DNA from: Pseudomonadota bacterium | Lineage (GTDB): Bacteria; Pseudomonadota; Alphaproteobacteria; Rhizobiales; Aestuariivirgaceae | Assembly: GCA_020161855.1 (NCBI GenBank) | Contig: JAIUNJ010000001.1 | Span: 558,001-622,000 of the forward strand | DNA: 64,000 nt | Reading direction: 5' to 3' | Shown: one piece after another, positions 8,100-16,221 of the stretch | Layout of the letters: the number at the start of each line of letters is the position of its first letter | How positions within the stretch are numbered: position 1 is the stretch's first letter | Notes under the pieces: model-generated | Seen by the model: the letters and a program-made list of their open reading frames with translations, nothing else | Told to the model about the DNA's origin: nothing | Database searches by the model: none | Translations under genes and position numbers: made by a program

Positions 8100-9340
8100 G
8101 CAAAGCTCCTGTCATGGGCAAGAACTGCGTTGAGCAGCACCTGCGCACCGGCACCGCACTCTTCCAGCGTCGTCGATTCCGCCTCGTTGTGCGAGATGCC
8201 GCCAAGGCAGGGCACGAAGACCATGGTGGTCGGGGCGACACGGGCGATATAGGCGGCGTCATGGCCAGCGCCCGAGGCCATTTCGCGGCTGGCATAGCCC
8301 GCCTGTTTCGCGCCGCTGCGCACGCACTCGATCAGTTCGGGGGCGAATTTCACGGCGGGTGATTTCCAGATGCACTTCTCTTCAAATTCCACGCGGAGGT
8401 CGTCCGCGATGCGCGGCAGGGCGGCGCGATACGCCGCTTCCATCTTGTCGAGCACGCTCTCATCCGGATGGCGGAGATCGACGGTGAAAAACACTTCACC
8501 GGGCACCACGTTGCGGCTGTTGGGCCGGTTCTCGATGAGGCCGACCGACGCCACGCCCGGCAGATGGGCCATACCCACCTGATGGATGGCGTCGATCATG
8601 CGGGCCGCGGCGAGAAGGGCATTCTTGCGCAGGCCCATGGGAGTCGCACCGGTATGGCTTTCCTGCCCCTTCACCGTGACCTCATACCAGCGCATGCCCT
8701 GCACGCCCGTGACAACGCCGATCATCTTTTCCTCGGCCTCGAGGATCGGGCCCTGCTCGATGTGCAGTTCGAACATGGAGGAGAACTTGATGGCGCCGGC
8801 CTTGTGCTTGCCCTTGTAACCGATGCGCTCGAGTTCATCGCCGAGCTTGATGCCCTGGCGGTCCTCGCGCGAATAGGCATAGTCGGTGGTGAAGACACCG
8901 GCATAGACACCGGAACAGAGCATGGCGGGTGCGAAGCGCGAACCCTCTTCATTCGTCCAGTTCACGATCATCAGCGGCGCATTGGACTCATAGCCCATGT
9001 CGACAAGGGTGCGCATGGCCTCCAGCGCGCCCAGCACGCCGAGCACACCGTCGAACTTGCCGCCGGTCGGTTGCGTGTCGAGATGCGAGCCCATGGCGAT
9101 GGGGGCCACGTCCTTGCGCTTGCCGGGACGGGTGGCGAACATGTTGCCGATCTCATCCACCTCGACCGTCATGCCCAGCTTCTCGCATTCGGCCTTGAAC
9201 CAGTCCCGGACCCGCTTGTCCTCGTCGGACACGGTGAGGCGCTTGATGCCTCCCTTGGGCGTGCCGCCAAACTTGGCGGTTTCCATAAGCGTGTCCCACA
9301 GGCGTTGCGGATTGATCGTGAGATTGGTCTTGGCGGTCAT
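8096..9340 (-). CDS. Zn-dependent amidase, N-carbamoyl-L-amino-acid hydrolase / beta-ureidopropionase type
   Basis: A 414-residue protein of the hydantoinase/carbamoylase branch of M20 amidases. It has MGSHLDTQPTGGKFDG (first His-Asp metal motif), NWTNEEGSRFAPAMLCSG (catalytic Glu-Glu), FELHIEQGPILE (third motif) and GAGHDAAYIA near the C-terminus, in family order and spacing. Such enzymes cleave N-carbamoyl amino acids, allantoate or ureidopropionate; the exact substrate cannot be told. It is divergent from the dioxygenase gene at 9511, and a palindromic operator lies between them. Confidence 0.88.
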   Translation of the reverse strand: MTAKTNLTINPQRLWDTLMETAKFGGTPKGGIKRLTVSDEDKRVRDWFKAECEKLGMTVEVDEIGNMFATRPGKRKDVAPIAMGSHLDTQPTGGKFDGVLGVLGALEAMRTLVDMGYESNAPLMIVNWTNEEGSRFAPAMLCSGVYAGVFTTDYAYSREDRQGIKLGDELERIGYKGKHKAGAIKFSSMFELHIEQGPILEAEEKMIGVVTGVQGMRWYEVTVKGQESHTGATPMGLRKNALLAAARMIDAIHQVGMAHLPGVASVGLIENRPNSRNVVPGEVFFTVDLRHPDESVLDKMEAAYRAALPRIADDLRVEFEEKCIWKSPAVKFAPELIECVRSGAKQAGYASREMASGAGHDAAYIARVAPTTMVFVPCLGGISHNEAESTTLEECGAGAQVLLNAVLAHDRSFA

Positions 9341-9441
9341 GAAAGGTCCTTCCGAAACAGGAGTTTGAGTATGGCGCAGTTCGGCATTTTTGCACAGCGC
9401 GCGACCGTCGCGGGCACAGGGAAACGAAGGGACTTGTCATG

Positions 9442-9457
9442 AGCTAAACGTTTAGCT
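9442..9457. promoter_or_regulatory. LacI-type operator, perfect 16-bp palindrome AGCTAAACGTTTAGCT
   Basis: A perfect palindrome with a central CG step, typical of LacI/GalR-family operators, in the 170-base region between the divergent amidase (start 9340) and dioxygenase (start 9511). A second, imperfect copy centred 12 bases further on (9454-9469) overlaps it. The only LacI-type regulator in the window is encoded two genes to the right (10440), so it is the natural candidate to bind here and control both directions. Confidence 0.65.
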
Positions 9458-9510
9458 AATCGTTTCGCAAGGACGTAAAACAACCAGCGTCCGAAGTGGG
9501 AGGAACCAGC

Positions 9511-10386
9511 ATGTATACCAAACAGGCGCTGCGGGCGCTTGGCGTCGGTCCCGATGCCATTTCCGCAAAGCAGAAGCAGGAACTGGACGACAATGGATTT
9601 TTCATTGTCGAGAATGTCCTGAGTGAATCCGATATCAAGTCGATGCGCAGCGAGTTTGAGCGCATCCATGCCGCCGAGCAGGACAAGGGCGGGCATGAAG
9701 TGCATGTGGAGCCTGGTGCGCGCCGCATCTCCAACATCTTCAACAAGACAGAAGCTTTCGACAAATGCCTGTGGATTCCCGAAGTGCTGGCGGCCTCCGC
9801 CTATCTCCTCGGCGAGATCAAGGTGCATGGCGCCAACCTGCGCGATCCGGTGAAGGGCTACGGCCAGCAGGATCTTCACGTGGACGTGCCGAAGAAGTTT
9901 GACGACGACTGGTGGGTCGTGAACTCCATGATCCTATTCGATGACATGACGAAGGAGAATGGCCCCACCCGTGTGGTGCCGACTTCGCACAAGTGGGCGC
10001 CGATCAACGTGCCATATGTGAACATCGGTGACTGGGAGCCGCAGCCGCTTTCCGCCGAGGACGAGGCCCGCGTGCCGAAGGATCTGGGCGCACCCTATGC
10101 CGGCGAAGTGCTGGTGGAAGCGCCTGCCGGTTCCGCCGTGATCTGCAATTCCTCCATGTGGCATTCGGGCACGGTGAAGACCGGCAATGCCTATCGCCGC
10201 ATGCTGCATCTCACCTACACGCGCCGTGATCTGCCGCAGCAGCTGCTGCAGCTCGATTACCTCACGGAAGGGCTCTACAGCCGCATGAGCCCCGAGAAGC
10301 GCTATCTGATGGAAATCGAGCCGCCGAAGGAAGGCGACCAGATTCTCCGCCAGCCCAACAAGCACGGCAAAGGCTGGTGGAATTGA
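9511..10386 (+). CDS. Phytanoyl-CoA dioxygenase (PhyH) family Fe(II)/2-oxoglutarate oxygenase
   Basis: A 291-residue protein of the PhyH family. LHVDVP gives the His-x-Asp iron ligands at about residue 124 and WHSGTVKTGNAYRR gives the distal His with the 2-oxoglutarate-binding Arg. GFFIVENVLS at the N-terminus and ENGPTRVVPTSHKW in the core are typical. I chose the ATG at 9511, which has GGGAGGA seven bases upstream, over an upstream GTG at 9496. It lacks the ectoine hydroxylase signature, so EctD is not supported. The LacI-type gene follows 53 bases later in the same direction. Confidence 0.85.
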   Translation: MYTKQALRALGVGPDAISAKQKQELDDNGFFIVENVLSESDIKSMRSEFERIHAAEQDKGGHEVHVEPGARRISNIFNKTEAFDKCLWIPEVLAASAYLLGEIKVHGANLRDPVKGYGQQDLHVDVPKKFDDDWWVVNSMILFDDMTKENGPTRVVPTSHKWAPINVPYVNIGDWEPQPLSAEDEARVPKDLGAPYAGEVLVEAPAGSAVICNSSMWHSGTVKTGNAYRRMLHLTYTRRDLPQQLLQLDYLTEGLYSRMSPEKRYLMEIEPPKEGDQILRQPNKHGKGWWN

Positions 10387-10401
10387 CCCCTGTTCCCGCC
10401 G

Positions 10402-10431
10402 TCCCTTTTCCGGCATGAGCCGGGAGAGGGA
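10402..10431 (+). promoter_or_regulatory. Hairpin overlapping the lacI-type gene's ribosome binding site
   Basis: A 13-pair stem (10402-10414 with 10419-10431, including two G-U pairs) with an ATGA loop lies between the dioxygenase and the regulator. Its right arm runs into the GGAGG at 10429-10433 that serves the ATG at 10440. It could end or attenuate transcription from the dioxygenase gene, or limit translation of the regulator. The right arm matches the hairpin at 6163-6185. Confidence 0.5.
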
Positions 10432-10439
10432 GGCGGAAC

Positions 10440-11447
10440 ATGGTAACGATGAAGGACGTGGCGAAGGCGGCTGGCGTGAGCACGGCCACCGTCTCTGCTG
10501 TCCTTGCTGGCACGAGCTACGTGAGCCCCGCACTGAAGGCGCGGGTCGAGGTGGCAGTGGCGGAGTTGGGTTACGCGCCGAACTCCATGGCGCGCAGCCT
10601 CAAGACCGGCCAGTCGAATCTCGTGGGCCTGATCGTCCCCGACATCACCAATCCCTTTTTCACAGCTTTCGTCGATCGCGTTCAGGCCGAGATGGCGCGC
10701 AACAGCTATGCCGTGCTTCTTGGCATCAGTGACAATGACACGGCGCGCGAGGCCGGGCTGCTGGGACTGATGCGCTCGCATCTTGCTGCAGGCACCATTC
10801 TTTGTCCGGCCGGTGAGGCCGAGCGTTATGCGGCACTGGAGAAAAATCTCGGCGGCATGAAGCTGGTACTGGCCGACAATGCGGCCCCTCATGGCGCTTC
10901 CGACACGGTCATCATCGACAACCGCGGTGCAGCACTTCTCGCGGCGCGGCATCTGATCAGCAACGGCCACAAGCGGATTGCGGCCATGCTCGGCCCCCGT
11001 CACCGCCACAACAGCGCCGAGCGCTGGAACGGGTTCCGTGCCGCGATGGAAGAAGCCGGGCTCGCCCTGCCGGATGCCTATGTGCTGCACGGCGCCTTCC
11101 GCGAGGATGAGGCCCACACTGAAGCCGCTACGCTTCTCGGTCGCGACCCGCTTCCCACCGCCATCTTCGTTGCCAACAACCTCATGCTGATCGGTGTGAT
11201 GAAAGCGGTTGCCGAACGGCGCTTGCGTGTGCCCGATGACATATCGATCGTGAGCATTGATGACTTTGCCTGGGCCTCTGCCTTCCAGCCGGCGTTGACG
11301 GTGGTGCGCCAGCCCATCACTGCCATGGCGGACGCCGCGGTCATGCGGGTGATTGCCCGCATCCAGGGCGACCAGTCTCCCCCGCAATCGCTGGTGCTGC
11401 CGCCTGAACTTCTGGTACGTGGTTCGACACGCAGCCTGCACCGCTGA
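10440..11447 (+). CDS. LacI/GalR-family transcriptional regulator
   Basis: A 335-residue regulator. The N-terminal helix-turn-helix and hinge are clear: MKDVAKAAGVSTATVSAVLAG, then VAVAELGYAPNSMARSLKTG, then the periplasmic-binding-protein-like domain starting NLVGLIVPDITNPFFTAFVD. The effector-binding part ends with SIDDFAWASAFQPALTVVRQP. Its likely targets are the divergent hydrolase and dioxygenase units to its left, where a central-CG palindrome sits at 9442-9457. The inducer is unknown; it should be a substrate of the amidase/dioxygenase module. Confidence 0.92.
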   Translation: MVTMKDVAKAAGVSTATVSAVLAGTSYVSPALKARVEVAVAELGYAPNSMARSLKTGQSNLVGLIVPDITNPFFTAFVDRVQAEMARNSYAVLLGISDNDTAREAGLLGLMRSHLAAGTILCPAGEAERYAALEKNLGGMKLVLADNAAPHGASDTVIIDNRGAALLAARHLISNGHKRIAAMLGPRHRHNSAERWNGFRAAMEEAGLALPDAYVLHGAFREDEAHTEAATLLGRDPLPTAIFVANNLMLIGVMKAVAERRLRVPDDISIVSIDDFAWASAFQPALTVVRQPITAMADAAVMRVIARIQGDQSPPQSLVLPPELLVRGSTRSLHR

Positions 11448-11502
11448 TCTTGCCGCCGCTTGATACATGCAATGCGGGCGTGACCCGTTCCGGAGTTTAT
11501 TG

Positions 11503-12153
11503 ATGCCTGAGATTCACGCGTTGCTGCCCTATGTCGTTCACCTGGGCGCCATCTTCTTTCTCATCTGCTTTCTGTTCCGCAACCAACTCTATCTCCGGTC
11601 TTTCGCGATCCTCGGCAGCCTTGCCTATATCGCCTACTACTATGGTGTGACCTCGGAGCCGCTCTGGGCGCCGATGGTTTATTCGTCGCTGAATATCGCC
11701 ACCAATCTTGTCATGATCGGCCTCATTCTGCGCGACCAGCGCGAGGGGCAGTTCGGCGAGGGCGACCTGCAATTGTTCCGGCGCCTGTCACCCTTGAATC
11801 CCGGCGAGTTCCGGCGGCTGATGCGTGGCGGCACCTGGCAGCAGGCCGAAGGCTCCACGCAGATCACGACGGAAGGCGCTGCGCTCGACCGGCTCTATTT
11901 TGTCATGGATGGCGATATCGAGATCGAGAAGTCGGGCCGCAAGATCACGCCGGATTCCGGCATCTTCATCGGTGAGATCGCCTTCCTCAGCAACAAGCCT
12001 GCGACGGCGACTGTCACCCTGCGCCCCGGTGCCCGCTATGTCTCGTGGGACTCGAACGCGCTGCGCCAGCAACTTGCGCGGGATTCGGCGCTTCAGCACG
12101 GCATGCTCAAACTATTGAATGCGGATCTGATGACAAAGGTGGCAAGAGGATAA
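11503..12153 (+). CDS. Popeye-like membrane protein with cyclic-nucleotide-binding fold (paralog B)
   Basis: A 216-residue protein with three membrane helices (about 9-25, 33-48, 58-76) and a C-terminal cNMP-binding-like domain (about 88-200). FIGEIAFLSNKPATATV is the phosphate-binding cassette: Glu kept, Arg replaced by Ala. FIGEIAF lines up with the Popeye FIDSPEF motif, and RYVSWDSNAL with the Popeye CWSRERL region. The ATG at 11503 with GGAG seven bases before it is preferred to the ATG at 11467, which would add a polar stretch before the first helix. It is followed in tandem by paralog C. Confidence 0.85.
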   Translation: MPEIHALLPYVVHLGAIFFLICFLFRNQLYLRSFAILGSLAYIAYYYGVTSEPLWAPMVYSSLNIATNLVMIGLILRDQREGQFGEGDLQLFRRLSPLNPGEFRRLMRGGTWQQAEGSTQITTEGAALDRLYFVMDGDIEIEKSGRKITPDSGIFIGEIAFLSNKPATATVTLRPGARYVSWDSNALRQQLARDSALQHGMLKLLNADLMTKVARG

Positions 12154-12276
12154 CAAAGCACAGGCAAAGCCCTGCGCGCGCTCAGTTCACGACAATCAAC
12201 TCATGGTTGGGCGTGATTCATTACTTGCCGCATATTTCTTTTGCCGACAGAGTGCCGCCTGCGGGCGGAGGCTGTC

Positions 12277-12927
12277 ATGACTGAAGTGAGTGGATTCTTG
12301 CCGTACCTCGTGCATGTCGGCGCGGTGCTGTATCTCGTCTGCTTCGTGTTCCGGAACCAGATCCTGCTGCGCTGGTTCGCGATCATGGGCGACTTTGCCT
12401 ATATCGCCTATTACTACGGCGCCACCGACAGGCCGCTCTGGGAAGCGATGTTCTATGCGGGAATGAACATCGTCATCAATCTGGTGATGATCTCCCTGCT
12501 GGTGCGCGACCAGCGCCAGGGCAGCTTTGGCGAGAAAGACCTGCAGCTGTTTCGCCGCTTTGCACCCTTGAGCCCCGGAGAGTTCCGCCGCCTCATGCGG
12601 GGTGGTTCGTGGAAAGAGACTGACGCGGTCACACAGTTGACGAGCGAGGGCGGCAATCCCGACAAGCTCTTCTATGTGATGGAGGGTGAAGTCGAGATCG
12701 ACAAGGGCGGCCGCAAGATCACGCCTGACTCCGGCATCTTCATCGGAGAGATTGCCTTTCTTAGCAGGAAGCCCGCGACAGCGACGGTCACCCTGCGTCC
12801 TGGTGCGCGCTATGTGGCCTGGGAGGCTGAGACGCTGCGCCAGCAACTCGAGAGCGATGGTGCGCTCCAGAACAGCGTGATGCGTCTCCTCAATGCCGAC
12901 CTGATGGCCAAGGTGGCGAAAGCCTGA
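12277..12927 (+). CDS. Popeye-like membrane protein with cyclic-nucleotide-binding fold (paralog C)
   Basis: A 216-residue tandem relative of paralog B, nearly collinear with it. The C-terminal half shares long identical runs, such as ITPDSGIFIGEIAFLS and KPATATVTLRPGARYV. It has three N-terminal membrane helices, then the cNMP-binding-like fold with Ala in place of the phosphate-binding Arg. The ATG at 12277 has GGAGG five bases upstream. The 123 bases before it separate it from paralog B and contain no other gene, so it may have its own promoter. Its partner and ligand are unknown. Confidence 0.85.
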   Translation: MTEVSGFLPYLVHVGAVLYLVCFVFRNQILLRWFAIMGDFAYIAYYYGATDRPLWEAMFYAGMNIVINLVMISLLVRDQRQGSFGEKDLQLFRRFAPLSPGEFRRLMRGGSWKETDAVTQLTSEGGNPDKLFYVMEGEVEIDKGGRKITPDSGIFIGEIAFLSRKPATATVTLRPGARYVAWEAETLRQQLESDGALQNSVMRLLNADLMAKVAKA

Positions 12928-13124
12928 GGTTCCGGACCTGCCGTTGACCGGCGGCACATGCCACCCTATATGCGCGCTTCGGGTCAGCAGTTCACCCAGG
13001 CGTCACCGTCCCCGCAAGGGAAGCTAAACCTGCGCATTCAGAAGTCCTTCGACACCAGCCTCGTGCCGGGTCGCAAGCCGGTGGCCTCGACTTTCAGTTT
13101 TCTCCGGCACGCAGAGGATTGGTC

Positions 13125-13694
13125 ATGTCCCGTACACTTGTTGCGCTCCATGTGAGCGATCTGTCCACACTTGCAAAAGCGCTGCGCAAGCAGCTTGCCT
13201 TGCACAATGCCGTGCCCAGCCATCTCGAGCTTCTGAACATGCTCGCGAAATCGGCGGGGCTCAGGAACTACCAGCATCTCAAGGCCACGGCCGCTGCCGG
13301 GCCGCAAGCAGAGCCAGCGCCTGTGCTTCGGCCCGCAACGGAAACGGAGCCGCCCGTGGATCAGGTCCTGATCCGCAAGCTGTTGCGCTACTTCGATGCG
13401 CAGGGGCAACTGGTGCGCTGGCCCTCGAAGCAGAGCCACCAGGATCATTGCCTGTGGGTGCTGTGGGCTAGGTTTCCGACGCGCCAGAAGATGAGCGAAC
13501 GGGAAGTGAGTGCTGCGCTCAACGGTCTTCATCTCTTCGGCGATCCCGCCATCCTGCGGCGGACCATGGCCGAGAACGGTTTGCTGTCACGCAAGCCTGA
13601 CGGCAGCGACTATCGCCGTATCGAACAGAAGCCACCAGCCATTGCAGCAGCGCTGATCCGCGAGGTGCAGGCGGGGGGAGGACAGGCGCGCTGA
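13125..13694 (+). CDS. DUF2087-containing protein
   Basis: A 189-residue protein. The C-terminal half (about 80-170) matches DUF2087: LLRYFDAQGQLVRWPSK, ARFPTRQKMSEREVSAALN, FGDPAILRRTMAENGLL, then SRKPDGSDYRRIE. The domain resembles a winged helix and is often found in small putative regulators. The N-terminal part (LVALHVSDLSTLAKALRKQL...) looks helical and may be a separate small domain. The ATG at 13125 has AGAGGA upstream. It converges on the gene at 13703, and both stop codons lie in one hairpin. Confidence 0.75.
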   Translation: MSRTLVALHVSDLSTLAKALRKQLALHNAVPSHLELLNMLAKSAGLRNYQHLKATAAAGPQAEPAPVLRPATETEPPVDQVLIRKLLRYFDAQGQLVRWPSKQSHQDHCLWVLWARFPTRQKMSEREVSAALNGLHLFGDPAILRRTMAENGLLSRKPDGSDYRRIEQKPPAIAAALIREVQAGGGQAR

Positions 13695-13707
13695 CCGTGA
13701 GGTCAGC
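13690..13707. terminator. Hairpin spanning two convergent stop codons
   Basis: A perfect 7-bp stem GCTGACC / GGTCAGC with loop GTGA contains both the TGA of the DUF2087 gene and the stop of the opposite gene. There is no T-tract, so its strength as a terminator is uncertain. The same layout recurs at 16207-16221 and 45822-45837. Confidence 0.45.
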
Positions 13708-14305
13708 CTGCCTTGCCGGGTTCCTTGCTGTTCACGAACTCGAAGCTGTCGGGGTCGAAGAAGGGATAGTCCTGGCCGAGCCAGAAGTAGCCGATGATGC
13801 CGCCCTTGATCACTTTCCAGTACTGGATGGCATCATTGCTGTCGCCGTAGGTGCCGCAGGCTGCGAAGGGTTCCTCGCGCTTGAGCAGGTCTTCGAGATA
13901 GGAGACCTCCGGTGTCCAGGCATAGCGGCCGTTGACATAGTCCATCTGGACGATGCAACGGCCCTTCTCGTCGGCCGGCGTTCCGGGCTCGGACAGCATG
14001 CGGATCACCTGCGAGGGCCTGTCGCCATTGAGCGGCCAGAACTTGGCGACGGCTGACTCGTAGGGCTGGTCCACCGCCACCTTGGCCACAAGCGTGTCGC
14101 CGTCCTTGATGGCAAAGGTGATGGGGGGCGCCACTTCCTTCGGGCAGACATGGCGGGTGAAGGTCAGCTGCTGTTCCGGCTTGCCGAAAAGTTCCACTGT
14201 CTGCTTCTCGGCCTTGCAGCCGGGATCGGGCATGTCGTTCTCATCCTGGGCATGGGCGAGGCCGGCGAGGAGGATGAGCGGGACGGCGAACAGCAGCTGG
14301 CGCAT
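13703..14305 (-). CDS. Exported hypothetical protein
   Basis: A 200-residue protein with a clear signal peptide (MRQLLFAVPLILLAGLAHA, cleavage before QDEND) and no further membrane helix, so periplasmic or secreted. The mature part has four cysteines (in PGCKAEK, RHVCPKE, KGRCIVQ and FAACGTY), which could form two disulfides. I recognise no family. It starts three bases from the stop of the aldo/keto reductase gene and is probably co-transcribed with it. Confidence 0.75.
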   Translation of the reverse strand: MRQLLFAVPLILLAGLAHAQDENDMPDPGCKAEKQTVELFGKPEQQLTFTRHVCPKEVAPPITFAIKDGDTLVAKVAVDQPYESAVAKFWPLNGDRPSQVIRMLSEPGTPADEKGRCIVQMDYVNGRYAWTPEVSYLEDLLKREEPFAACGTYGDSNDAIQYWKVIKGGIIGYFWLGQDYPFFDPDSFEFVNSKEPGKAG

Positions 14306-14308
14306 GAT

Positions 14309-15376
14309 TTACATCCGCGGCTTCATGACGGCGACATGGGGTGCGAGCAGCGAGAGGTCGGCCGGTCCCAGGCGGCTCGCGGCATTGAGCTGGTGCCAGT
14401 AGGGATACTGCAGCGGCAGGAGACTCACGTCATCGAGGAGCTTGCGTTCCTCGGTGCTGAGCACCAGCGCGGCGGCTGCGAGATTGTCCTTGAGCTGGGC
14501 TTCGGTGCGGGCCCCGACGATGATCGAGGAGACGGCGGGCCTTCCGGCGAGCCATGCGAGCGCCACCTGTGCCGCGGAGACGCCGCGGCCTTCGCCCACT
14601 TTCACCAGTGCATCGATGATGTTGTAGAGGCGGTTCTCGTCGCGGATCGGCGGTTCGCCCCAGCCTGCTGTGTGGCGCGAGAGCTGTGGTGGCGGCGCGT
14701 TGCGGCGGAACTTCCCGGAGAGAAGGCCGCCGGCGATGGGGCTCCAGACCTGGATGCCGATGCCCTGATCGACCGAAACCGGCATGAGTTCGAACTCGGC
14801 GTCGCGGGCCTCGATGGTGTAGTGAATCTGCTGGACGGCGAAACGCTGGAAGTTGTTGTGGTCGGCGGCCATCAGGCATTTCATGATATGCCAGCCGGAG
14901 AAGTTCGAGCAGCCGATGTAGCGCACCTTGCCCTGCCGCACGAGGGTGTCGACCGCTTCCATGCTTTCCTCGACCGGCGTCATGCCATCCCATTCATGGA
15001 AGTAGTAGACGTCGATATGGTCGCGCTTGAGGCGCTTCAGCGAGGCTTCACATTCGCGGATGATGTGAAAGCGCGACAGGCCCTGCTCATTGGGGCCCTT
15101 GCCCATGGCAAAGCGCACCTTGGTGCCGACGAGCAGCTGGTCGGAACGGCCCTTGAGCACTTCGCCCACGGCCTCTTCGGATTTGCCGGTGGTGTAGACA
15201 TTGGCCGTGTCGATGAAGTTGACGCCATGATCGACGGCGATATCGACGAGGCGCGCGGCCTCCTTGACGGAGAGGGTGCCGGCCATGCCGAAGAAGCCCT
15301 CGCCAGAGAAATTCATGGTGCCCAGCGTATGCAGCGACACCTTGAGGCCCGACTGGCCCAGTGAGCGGTATTCCAT
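14309..15376 (-). CDS. Aldo/keto reductase
   Basis: A 355-residue NAD(P)H-dependent aldo/keto reductase. It begins MEYRSLGQSGLKVSLHTLGTMNFSG, then has NFIDTANVYTTGKSEEAVGEVL with the catalytic Asp and Tyr. KVRFAMG holds the Lys candidate, and DVYYFHEWDGMTP carries a His. Near the end SSIIVGARTEAQLKDNLAA is the cofactor-binding stretch. The ATG at 15376 has GGGAGGA seven bases upstream, which excludes the longer open frame. The nearest types are YhdN/Tas-like reductases; the substrate is open. Confidence 0.9.
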   Translation of the reverse strand: MEYRSLGQSGLKVSLHTLGTMNFSGEGFFGMAGTLSVKEAARLVDIAVDHGVNFIDTANVYTTGKSEEAVGEVLKGRSDQLLVGTKVRFAMGKGPNEQGLSRFHIIRECEASLKRLKRDHIDVYYFHEWDGMTPVEESMEAVDTLVRQGKVRYIGCSNFSGWHIMKCLMAADHNNFQRFAVQQIHYTIEARDAEFELMPVSVDQGIGIQVWSPIAGGLLSGKFRRNAPPPQLSRHTAGWGEPPIRDENRLYNIIDALVKVGEGRGVSAAQVALAWLAGRPAVSSIIVGARTEAQLKDNLAAAALVLSTEERKLLDDVSLLPLQYPYWHQLNAASRLGPADLSLLAPHVAVMKPRM

Positions 15377-15567
15377 GTTGGGTTCCTCCCGAAATCGGAG
15401 CGGACTCATGCCCCTTTTGCGAGGCCTTGCCAAGCGCCCAGGCCGTGCGGACGCGGGCCTTCACCATGCCGGGGCGAAAACCTCTTCTTCTTGCGACTGT
15501 GCCGCAGTTGCAGCGCAGCGCAAGTTCCGCCATGCACAGACCCTGATCCCCTGCCAGAGTTCCCGCC

Positions 15568-16212
15568 TTGGTCCATATCATCGAACAGAACCTCGTCCAT
15601 GTCGCTGCCCTGTTCACGCTGGTCTGCTATCTGTTCCGCGACCAGATCAAGCTGCGCATCTTTGCGGCCCTGGGCGATGCCATCCTGTCGCTGTACTACT
15701 ACTTCGCCTTCACCGTGCCCCTGTGGGACGCGATGGTGTGGACGATCCTCAATGTGGTGATCAACGTGGCGATGATCGGCCTCATCCTGCGGGACGGCCG
15801 TATCTTCCAGATGACCGACAGCGAGCTCAGCCTCTACCAGGACATGCAGGGCCTGACGCCCGGGCAGTTCCGCATCCTGCTCAAACAGGGTACCTGGCAT
15901 ACGGCGGAAGAGCCGATGCTGCTGACCACCGAGGGCGAGAAGCCCGACCGGCTCTACTATGTGCTCAATGGCGCGGTGACGATCGAGAAGGCAGGGCGAA
16001 GCTTCCCGGTGGATTCGCGCATCTTCATCGGCGAGCTCGCCTTCCTGCGCAAGAAGCCCGCCACTGCCACGGTGCGGGTGGGCGAAGGGGCAACCTATAT
16101 TTCATGGGCTGCCGACGATCTCGACAAGCTCTTCAAGCGCAACGACGACATGCGCAATGCCATGAACGCGATCATCAACCGCGACATGGCGGAGAAGGTG
16201 GCGAACGCCTGA
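15568..16212 (+). CDS. Popeye-like membrane protein with cyclic-nucleotide-binding fold (paralog D)
   Basis: A 214-residue relative of the proteins at 149, 11503 and 12277. It has three membrane helices (about 7-24, 31-48, 57-75), then a cNMP-binding-like domain with cassette FIGELAFLRKKPATATV, again lacking the Arg. The only suitable start is TTG at 15568; from there the alignment with the other paralogs begins within two residues, so the start is well supported despite the rare codon. It is the most divergent copy before the cassette (QDMQGLTPGQFRILLKQG). It converges on a small membrane protein gene. Confidence 0.8.
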   Translation: MVHIIEQNLVHVAALFTLVCYLFRDQIKLRIFAALGDAILSLYYYFAFTVPLWDAMVWTILNVVINVAMIGLILRDGRIFQMTDSELSLYQDMQGLTPGQFRILLKQGTWHTAEEPMLLTTEGEKPDRLYYVLNGAVTIEKAGRSFPVDSRIFIGELAFLRKKPATATVRVGEGATYISWAADDLDKLFKRNDDMRNAMNAIINRDMAEKVANA

Positions 16213-16221
16213 GGCTCAGGC
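16207..16221. terminator. Hairpin spanning two convergent stop codons
   Basis: GCCTGA / TCAGGC with a 3-base loop; the stem contains the TGA of Popeye-like paralog D and the stop of the 85-residue gene on the other strand. No T-tract follows. Same design as 13690-13707 and 45822-45837. Confidence 0.4.

Noticed and set aside
8468..9442. A 324-codon plus-strand frame opposite the amidase gene
   Set aside because: It is rich in His and Arg with no motif, and the opposite strand encodes a clear M20 amidase. It is a GC-bias shadow.
9511..10386. Ectoine hydroxylase (EctD) for the PhyH protein
   Set aside because: The EctD signature around the iron-binding His is absent and no ect or doe genes are nearby.
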